Part shown: positions 1 to 5,957 of the stretch, piece by piece
Layout of the letters: each line of letters begins with the position of its first letter
Position numbering within the stretch: the first letter of the stretch is position 1
From: SG8-41 sp029864385
GTDB lineage: Bacteria > Pseudomonadota > Gammaproteobacteria > Burkholderiales > SG8-41
Reading direction: 5' to 3'
Assembly: GCA_029864385.1 (NCBI GenBank)
Contig: JAOTTL010000206.1
Location: 1 to 5,957, forward strand
Length of the DNA: 5,957 nt
Program-made: the position numbers and the translations under genes
Notes under the pieces: generated by a model
Databases searched by the model: none
What the model was told of the DNA's origin: nothing
What the model saw: only the letters and a program-made list of their open reading frames with translations

Positions 1-1
1 C

Positions 2-706
2 GCCGATATCCTGTCCACGGGATGGATTGCGATGATGACGGCGTTGGTGGATCAGGTGACCGGCTTCATAGACGGACTCGAGCTCGAAGGCACAAGCGGC
101 GGATCCGGTGGGCGGGGCGGCGGGGCCGGAGCGCTGATCGTCGACCCTCCCGGAGCGGCCGGGCCGGATTGGTCGACCGTCGAGACCATCGTTACCGTCC
201 TAGAACCTTTGATTATCGTCGCCGGGGCGGCAGCCTTTGTCTGGCTTTGCCGCCGACTGCTGGCGGCTCCGGAGCGGATCTGGCCGCATGCGATCCTGGA
301 TCTGGCCTCGGTGGAGCGCGAAAACCTCGGCGATCAGGAGGCGCTGGGTTTTTCCCACATCTTCAGGCGTGTGCTGCCGCGCTGGATGCGACCGCCTGCC
401 CCTGCGTCGGCGAGACGGAGTCCGGCGCTCGGCGCCGGTATCGAAAATACCTACGCCCTTTACTTCCGGTTACTGGAGGCGGCTCGCGAACGCGGTGCGC
501 GTTTGGCGTGGTCGCAGACGCCGTTCGAACGCAGGCCACACCTGACCACGATACTCCCCGGGGCGCCCGTGGACGAGATCACGCGCCGCTTCGTTGCCGC
601 CTGCTACGGGCGTGAGCCCTCCGCGGATGCAGCCATAGCGTCCCTGACCAGCGAGCTGGAGGAGGCACTGCGTAGAGAGGGACATTCAGAGTTCGCAATT
701 CATTGA
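2..706 (+). CDS. DUF4129-like membrane protein, 3' portion (5' end outside window)
   Basis: The reading frame is open from base 2 to a TGA at 704-706, giving 234 residues with no start that looks natural. The ATG codons at 32 and 35 lack a clear ribosome binding site, so the gene most likely begins upstream of the window. Visible in order: a short segment, a Gly/Ser-rich loop (around residues 29-45), one hydrophobic span (about 61-82, containing LEPLIIVAGAAAFVWL) followed by basic residues, a Pro/Ala/Arg-rich linker, and a C-terminal soluble domain (about 148-226). That domain has the pattern Y-x2-YFRLLE, then TPFE, then a helix ending in CYG. This resembles DUF4129, which is found at the C-terminus of transglutaminase-like membrane proteins and in stand-alone membrane proteins. 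The molecular function of that domain is not known to me. The last few residues lie in lower-GC sequence close to the IS, so the native C-terminus may have been altered. Domain assignment is by pattern memory only. Confidence 0.6.
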   Translation, partial: ADILSTGWIAMMTALVDQVTGFIDGLELEGTSGGSGGRGGGAGALIVDPPGAAGPDWSTVETIVTVLEPLIIVAGAAAFVWLCRRLLAAPERIWPHAILDLASVERENLGDQEALGFSHIFRRVLPRWMRPPAPASARRSPALGAGIENTYALYFRLLEAARERGARLAWSQTPFERRPHLTTILPGAPVDEITRRFVAACYGREPSADAAIASLTSELEEALRREGHSEFAIH

Positions 707-756
707 TCCAGCTCAAAGCTGTTGCGGCAGACGGCAAATCACTTAGCAGCTATGAA
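690..756. other. Lower-GC spacer between the DUF4129-like gene and the IS
   Basis: Base composition drops to roughly half GC here, against clearly higher GC in the gene upstream. The segment contains ACTTAGCAG at 741-749, which is repeated inside the left IS end at 768-776. A frame open from 676 runs through this spacer and into the IS, but it has no recognisable homology. I see no promoter, terminator or RNA gene. Confidence 0.35.
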
Positions 757-771
757 GGTACTGTCAACTTA
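757..771 (+). repeat. Left terminal inverted repeat of the IS
   Basis: GGTACTGTCAACTTA pairs with the right end at 13 of 15 positions. Read outward on the minus strand it contains TTGACA (767-762), a perfect -35 hexamer pointing into the flanking DNA. Confidence 0.85.
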
Positions 772-820
772 GCAGGGCCAATTCAAATAAATGGAAAAAA
801 CAGCGCTCGCCTTGTTTTCA

Positions 821-1525
821 TTAGACGCACGTCGCCTGTCGCCACGTCCAGAATGATCGGGCTCGCAGCATCCGATAGTTCGCTGCGCGAAGTAGATGCC
901 GACCGACACGAAAGAGATTATGAACTTGGCTGTGTACGGTGAGAAAACGTTGTGCCTGTCCGGGTGATTTGAACCTCCGCATCTGCCGCTCGTGTTGCCG
1001 CGTGTGCTGGTGCGAAACCTCCGCTCGATTGTTGGCATAGCGGTCCTGGCGGTGCACCACAGACAGCATAACCTCTCTCTTCGCCACAGCGTAGCTGCGC
1101 AGCTTATCGGTCACCATAACTCGGGGTGACCGTCCTTGGCCCTTGAGGAGCTTTCTGAAAAAGCGCTTCGCGGCGTGGCTGTCTTTACGATTCTGGACAA
1201 GAATATCTATGACATCCCCGTCCTGATCGACGGCACGCCAGAGATACTGACGTCGGCCTCGAATCGTAACGATCAGTGCTTCGTCCATATACCACGTATC
1301 ACCCAATTGACCCTGTCGGCGTCTGAGCGTGCGTGCGTACTGCAGCCCGAACTTCGTACACCAATGGCGAATGGTTTCGTAGGACACTGTGACGCCCCGT
1401 TCAGCGAGCAGATCTTCTATATCCCGAAGGTTCAGCGTGAAACGGTGGTAGAGCCAGACGGCGTAGCTAATGATCTCTGGCGGGAACCGGTACCCTCGAT
1501 ATGGGGATTTGTTGTTCATCGGCAT
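821..1525 (-). CDS. IS6-family transposase (DDE)
   Basis: This is a 234-residue transposase that catalyses replicative transposition of the surrounding element. The N-terminal helix-turn-helix region (about residues 13-60) contains the IS6-type stretch LRDIEDLLAERGVTVSYETI, and RHW follows directly. The catalytic core shows WYMDEA (D81), VMVTDKLRSY (D140) and NNRAEVSHQ (E169). The DDE triad is therefore complete, with 28 residues between the second D and the E. This is shorter than the 34 of IS26 but matches the IS6 subgroup with the DKLRSY...NNRAE-x-SHQ-TR signature as I recall it. The C-terminal RQMRRFKSPGQAQRFL segment is also typical of that subgroup. Length is normal and no frameshift or stop is visible, so the copy could be active. 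The start is the ATG at 1525 or the in-frame ATG at 1519; neither has a strong Shine-Dalgarno sequence. The stop is TAA at 823-821. Confidence 0.93.
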   Translation of the reverse strand: MPMNNKSPYRGYRFPPEIISYAVWLYHRFTLNLRDIEDLLAERGVTVSYETIRHWCTKFGLQYARTLRRRQGQLGDTWYMDEALIVTIRGRRQYLWRAVDQDGDVIDILVQNRKDSHAAKRFFRKLLKGQGRSPRVMVTDKLRSYAVAKREVMLSVVHRQDRYANNRAEVSHQHTRQHERQMRRFKSPGQAQRFLTVHSQVHNLFRVGRHLLRAANYRMLRARSFWTWRQATCV

Positions 1526-1544
1526 ACTGTGCCCAGCGGCCGCT

Positions 1545-1559
1545 TAAATTGACAGCACC
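1545..1559 (-). repeat. Right terminal inverted repeat of the IS
   Basis: Read inwards on the minus strand it is GGTGCTGTCAATTTA, the partner of the left end. Read outward on the plus strand it contains TTGACA at 1549-1554, a perfect -35 hexamer. No convincing -10 lies 16-18 bp downstream in the flanking DNA. Confidence 0.85.
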
Positions 1560-1775
1560 CAACCGCCTTAGCGCTTCGATTTCGTTTCCCGCAGCTTCCG
1601 ACTAGCCGAAAGCCCAGTTTTGGGGGAAGAAAAGAGGTCGGAACAGGAAGGTGGCGGGGTGGGCCTGAATTGGCCATCGTATTTCCGCCTAGGTCTTTAT
1701 TTGATTATCTTTTTCAATTTATCGTTTCTGTTGCGAACGTCTCCCAGAAAATTGCGAAGGTGACTCGCGGGGCGG
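1560..1775. other. Non-coding gap between the IS and the dctD stop, partly AT-rich
   Basis: No credible gene is seen in these 216 bp. The stretch 1680-1760 is markedly AT-rich for this window and includes T-runs such as CTTTTTCAATTTAT. It also holds a 7-bp inverted repeat (1596-1602 with 1637-1643) and two copies of TTGCGAA (1731-1737 and 1752-1758) spaced 21 bp apart. It lies downstream of dctD, so it should carry any terminator for the dct cluster, but I find no classic GC stem followed by a U-run on the minus strand. Confidence 0.5.
1596..1643 (-). terminator. Weak candidate stem-loop downstream of dctD
   Basis: TTCCGAC at 1596-1602 is the exact reverse complement of GTCGGAA at 1637-1643. 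The 34-nt loop contains a smaller possible stem (CCCA/TGGG, 1613-1624). The long loop and the lack of a clear U-tract after the stem make this a poor intrinsic terminator. It may simply be chance. Confidence 0.2.
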
Positions 1776-3127
<1,352 letters not shown>

Positions 3128-3131
<4 letters not shown>

Positions 3132-5059
3132 GCCGCCTGCTCTTCTCCGTCGGCGGCCGGCAGGCGCACGGTAAAGCAGGCGCCGCCGTCGGGCGAGCTC
3201 TCGGCACGGATGGTGCCTGCGTGATCCTTGACGATGCCGAACGATATCGAGAGCCCGAGTCCGAGACCCTCGCCTTTCTTCTTGGTGGTAAAGAACGGCT
3301 CGAACACATTGTCCAGATTCTCGGGCGGGATCCCGGGCCCGCTGTCGGTCACCCGGAAAGTGACCCACTCACTCTGATGCTCGATCTCTACCTGCACCCG
3401 GCGCTGGTTCGTGCCCTGCACCGCATCCATCGCGTTCTTCACCAGATTAAGCATCACCTGCTCGATGCGGATCCCATCCGCGCGCACCACAGGCTCGCGC
3501 TCGCAGATCCGGGTCTCGATCTTGATGTCCTCGCTCTGCGCGCGGGATGAAAGCAGCAGCAGCACGCGCTCGATGGCAGCGCGCAGCGACACCGCTTCGT
3601 GCTCGTCCACGCTCTTGCGAGCGAAGGTTTTGAGCTGCCCCGTGATATGGCCCATGCGCTCGGTGAGCTCGGATATGATCTCGAGGTTCTCGTCCACCGC
3701 GGCGTGGCGCTCGCGCTCGAGCAGCACGCGCGCGTTGTCGGCGAAGGAACGGATGGCGGAGAGCGGCTGATTGAGCTCGTGGCTGATGCCTGCGGACATC
3801 TGACCGAGGGCCGCGAGCTTGGCGGCCTGGATGAGCTCGTCCTGGGCGAGGCGCAGATCCGCCTGAGCGCATTCGAGCTCGACCACCTTGCGATCGAGTT
3901 GTTCGTTGGCCTCGGTGAGGGCCGCGGTGCGCTCTTGCACCCGCCGCTCCAGATCTGCCCGCGAGCGGCGCAACACGTCCTCTGCCATGCGCTGGTGCGC
4001 GAGTTGCTGGCCGAGATTTCGCCGGCGCTGCCACAGGGCGAGCCCGGCCAGGGCGAGGATGATCGAGCCAAAAAGGGCCAGCGCCCCGCTGAACACCACC
4101 CGCTCGCGCAGGTCCCGCGTATCCGACAGCACGTGCACCACCCACCGAGGCTCGTCGAGACGGGTGCTCTGGGCCAGGAAACGCAGATCCCAAGCGCGCG
4201 CGTCAGCCGCTCCGGCCGCCTCGTCGCGAAGCGTCACCAGCCGGGCCTCGCCGGCCCCGGCCGGTCGCTCCTGGACCACCTCGAGCGGCTCGATACGGGC
4301 GCCCTCGTACCGGCGGCTGCCGCGGATGCGTTCCCTTGCCTCCTCCGTGAGGTGGCCGAAGGTGCGAAATCGCCATTCCGGTCGGCTGGTGGCGAAGACC
4401 ACGCCATCGTAGTCGGTGACCGCGACCACGTCCGGCGATCCCGCCCAGGCGGCCTCGATGTCCGCGAGGCTCACCTTGACCACCGTCACCCCGATGACTT
4501 CCGTCGCCGCCTGCACCGGGCGTGCGAAGTAGTAACCGCGCTCGCCAGAGGTGGCGCCGAGCGCGAAGTAGCGTCCGGTCTCGCCACGCAGCGCCTCGCG
4601 AAAATAGGGCCGGAACGCGAAGTTCTTGCCGACGAACGGGCGCGGATCATCCCAGTTGCTCGCCGCGACCGTGAGGCCGTCCCGGTTCATGACGTAGGTG
4701 GCGGCAGCACCGATAGAGGCGTTGATGGCGGCGAGAAAACGGTTTGCTTCATCCACAGCCCGCAGCTCGCCTTCCGACTCCAGCAGGCGAACAATTTTCT
4801 CGTTACGGGACAGAACTTCGGGAAGCAGCTCGTATTTTTTAAGTTCGCTGCGCAGCCCCGAAACAACCAGCGAGAGCTGCTGCTCGGTGCGCGTGGCATG
4901 CTCCGCAAGTACTGCAGCGCGAGTCCAGTCGGTCGCCATCCACACCACCAGGGCGACGGCAAGCGTGGCGACGATGCCACCGCTGAGGGTCGATAAACGG
5001 GTCCGACCCTGCCCAGCCGCCGCCGCGTTGTTGAAAATCTCCCGCCTTGTCTCCACCAC
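3128..5059 (-). CDS. dctB: C4-dicarboxylate sensor histidine kinase DctB
   Basis: From a GTG at 5059 the protein has 643 residues, typical for DctB. It shows TM1 (about 22-45), a periplasmic double PDC/Cache sensor (about 46-319), TM2 (about 321-343), a coiled-coil linker (about 349-416), then HisKA and HATPase domains. The sensor carries the DctB-type pattern AASNW (132-136), FRPYF (149-153) and GYYFARPV (175-182), which fits binding of succinate, malate or fumarate. The kinase core has GISHELNQPL with phospho-acceptor H427, the N box NLVKNAMDAV, the G1 box DSGPGIP (572-578), the F box FEPFFTTKKK, and the G2 box GLGLGLSIS (598-606). All catalytic boxes are intact. The start is uncertain: no in-frame ATG occurs between the usp stop and TM1. 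GTG codons at 5059 and 5056 are the best candidates, with GGA 7 nt upstream of the first. The stop overlaps the dctD start by 4 bp, and the two form a cognate pair. Confidence 0.92.
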
Positions 5060-5177
5060 CCAGTCATCCGCGTCGAACTCGCGGTATCGTCGCCCGCTGG
5101 GCCGCAGAGCGTCAATGCCGGCCGGCGGCAGGCCGATGGGGGCTTTTCGCCGGGGATGGCTTAGCGAACCTCCACAG
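5060..5177 (-). other. Gap between usp and the chosen dctB start
   Basis: This 118-bp gap stays open in the dctB frame but has no ATG, GTG or TTG in that frame before the GTG pair at 5059/5056. A strong GGAGG lies just after the usp stop (5167-5171 on the minus strand) with no normal start codon at a proper distance. A 10-bp perfect palindrome, GCCGGCCGGC, sits at 5117-5126. No promoter is recognisable. Confidence 0.4.
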
Positions 5178-5669
5178 TCATTTCGAGTAGACGGGGACAA
5201 CCAGAACCGGCCTTTTCGACAGCTGCGTGACTTTACGCGCCGTCGAGCCCAGCAGCCGAGCGCCCAGGGACGGGTCCGTGTGGGTGCCGACGACAATGAG
5301 TTCGGCGTCCCAATCCTCGGCCTTTTTGGTGATGGTCTCGGCCGGTCTGCCCGCGATCACGCTGACTTCCGCCATCAAGTGGCTGTCCTCCGGACCCTTG
5401 CCCAGCTCCTGCTGGCAAAACTCGGCCAGCCGCGCCAGCATCTTATCGTGCAGCTTCTGCAGACCCTCGTGTTCAGCCTTGTGCGCCTCGGCCTCCGACA
5501 TGTAGGTCTCGAGGGCCCAGCGCACCTGTGGACTGAGAGGCTCGGCCACGTGAAGCATGCTGATCTTGGCCCCATACTTGTCCGCCAGGCTCAGCGCAAA
5601 TCTGAACACCGGGCGCATGTTGTCACTCAAGTCGGTCGCATAAAGTATCTTTTTGATCTCGGGGAACAT
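5178..5669 (-). CDS. Universal stress protein (UspA family) linked to the TRAP transporter
   Basis: This is a 163-residue single-domain USP of normal length with an alpha/beta Rossmann-like pattern: strand 1 IKKILYATDLSD (conserved D13), a long charged central helical region (about 50-90), then VSVIAGRPAETI and DAELIVVGTH, ending in the PVLVVPV strand. The family binds ATP through G-x2-G-x9-G(S/T). Here G128 and G141-S142 are kept, but the second glycine position is T131, so nucleotide binding may be modified. The ATG at 5669 is preferred because GGAG lies 7 nt upstream; an in-frame GTG at 5675 is too close to that site. The gene follows dctM by 31 nt and precedes dctB, so it is probably co-transcribed with the transporter. 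A related layout is known for TeaD, a USP-type protein proposed to regulate the TeaABC ectoine TRAP transporter. A similar regulatory role here is inference. Confidence 0.9.
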   Translation of the reverse strand: MFPEIKKILYATDLSDNMRPVFRFALSLADKYGAKISMLHVAEPLSPQVRWALETYMSEAEAHKAEHEGLQKLHDKMLARLAEFCQQELGKGPEDSHLMAEVSVIAGRPAETITKKAEDWDAELIVVGTHTDPSLGARLLGSTARKVTQLSKRPVLVVPVYSK

Positions 5670-5676
5670 AGACACG

Positions 5677-5680
5677 CTCC
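5677..5680 (-). promoter_or_regulatory. Ribosome binding site deciding the usp start
   Basis: GGAG on the minus strand sits 7 nt before the ATG at 5669 and only 1 nt before the alternative GTG at 5675. This favours the ATG. Confidence 0.6.
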
Positions 5681-5700
5681 GATTGATCCTTGTCTTTGGC

Positions 5701-5957
5701 CTACTTGGTGATGATCTCTGCTCCCATGAGCGTAGTCGGTAACCAGGTTGAGATGATCGGCACGTAGGTCACGAGAATAAGAAAAATGAACATGATGCCC
5801 AGCCAGGGAAGCGCCGCTTTCACCGTGTCCGTCACCGAGAGCTTTGCGACACCGGCGGTAACGAAAAGGTTCAGACCGACGGGCGGCGTAATCATTCCGA
5901 TCTCCATGTTCACCACCATGATGATGCCCAGGTGAATCGGATCGATTCCCAGCGATA
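5701..5957 (-). CDS. dctM: TRAP transporter large permease subunit DctM, C-terminus (5' end outside window)
   Basis: The frame is open from the window edge to a TAG at 5703-5701, giving the last 84 residues. The sequence GIDPIHLGIIMVVNMEIGMI followed by TPPVGLNLFV is the highly conserved C-terminal signature of DctM-type large subunits of TRAP (tripartite ATP-independent periplasmic) transporters. A final hydrophobic helix (GIMFIFLILVTYVPIIST) and a short polar tail complete the protein. DctM forms the ion-coupled membrane channel that takes substrate from the periplasmic binding protein DctP, together with the small subunit DctQ; the latter two genes would be expected upstream, beyond the window. 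The neighbouring dctB and dctD support a C4-dicarboxylate substrate, although TRAP specificity cannot be read from this fragment. Confidence 0.94.
   Translation of the reverse strand, partial: SLGIDPIHLGIIMVVNMEIGMITPPVGLNLFVTAGVAKLSVTDTVKAALPWLGIMFIFLILVTYVPIISTWLPTTLMGAEIITK

Larger units (their letters stand above)
757..1559 (-). mobile_element. IS6-family insertion sequence, apparently complete (803 bp)
   Basis: The element is bounded by terminal inverted repeats. The left end reads GGTACTGTCAACTTA from 757, and the right end read inwards is GGTGCTGTCAATTTA from 1559. They match at 13 of 15 positions, and both start with GG as is usual for IS6/IS26-type ends. Between them lies a single minus-strand transposase gene that fills almost the whole element, which is the standard IS6 layout at a normal length (about 0.8 kb). 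The 8 bp outside the left end (GCTATGAA, 749-756) do not match the 8 bp outside the right end (CAACCGCC, 1560-1567), so there is no target-site duplication. IS6 elements move by replicative cointegrate formation and recombine readily, which can leave a copy without matching flanks. Confidence 0.88.

Noticed and set aside
22..615. 197-codon plus-strand frame overlapping the DUF4129-like gene
   Set aside because: It is Arg/Gly-rich shadow sequence; the other frame contains a membrane helix and a domain-like pattern.
703..942. 79-codon plus-strand frame crossing the left IS end
   Set aside because: It begins at a TTG overlapping the upstream stop and continues antisense to the transposase; only the first 18 codons lie outside the IS, too few to support a gene.
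1136..1552. 138-codon plus-strand frame inside the IS
   Set aside because: It is antisense to the intact transposase and has no independent support.
3132..3368. N-terminal extension of DctD by 79 residues
   Set aside because: It overlaps the dctB ATPase domain in another frame and is Arg-rich nonsense; the receiver domain starts right after the ATG at 3131.
3599..4996. 465-codon plus-strand open frame opposite dctB
   Set aside because: It is antisense to the strongly supported dctB kinase and sensor domains; long antisense frames are common in high-GC genes, and its protein has low-complexity, His/Arg/Gly-rich character without a domain.
5060..5296. DctB start inside usp (TTG at 5296)
   Set aside because: It would add residues with no DctB character that largely overlap the well-supported stress protein gene.
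4698..5711. 337-codon plus-strand frame across dctB, usp and dctM
   Set aside because: It is antisense to three recognised genes and has no recognisable domain.

Overview
The window is a GC-rich proteobacterial chromosome segment. The gene content and protein style fit a gamma- or betaproteobacterium, but the sequence alone does not fix the genus. It has two parts that meet at an insertion sequence.

Left part (about 1-1560): the 3' portion of a plus-strand gene for a membrane protein ending in a DUF4129-like domain, a short lower-GC spacer, and then an apparently intact 803-bp IS6-family element (757-1559). The element has 15-bp terminal repeats matching at 13 positions, and a minus-strand transposase with its DDE residues in place. 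No 8-bp target duplication flanks it. It may therefore mark an old recombination junction rather than a simple insertion.

Right part (about 1560-5957, all genes on the minus strand): a C4-dicarboxylate TRAP uptake and sensing cluster. In the direction of transcription it holds the C-terminus of the large TRAP permease subunit (dctM), a universal stress protein (UspA family), the membrane histidine kinase dctB, and the sigma-54-dependent response regulator dctD. Spacing is tight: 31 nt between dctM and usp, and a 4-bp ATGA overlap between dctB and dctD. This suggests at least partly shared transcription. The expected logic is that DctB senses external dicarboxylate through a periplasmic PDC/Cache domain and phosphorylates DctD. 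DctD then activates a sigma-54 promoter, probably upstream of the TRAP genes and outside the window. The stress protein may tune the transporter, as TeaD is proposed to do for the Halomonas ectoine TRAP transporter.

Most of the window is recognisable biology, and I see no clearly new system. The points worth a second look are the GAFTDA form of the sigma-54 contact loop in DctD, the non-ATG start of dctB, the altered nucleotide-binding motif in the stress protein, the missing target duplication and nearby partial end repeat at the IS, and the outward -35 boxes in both IS ends.
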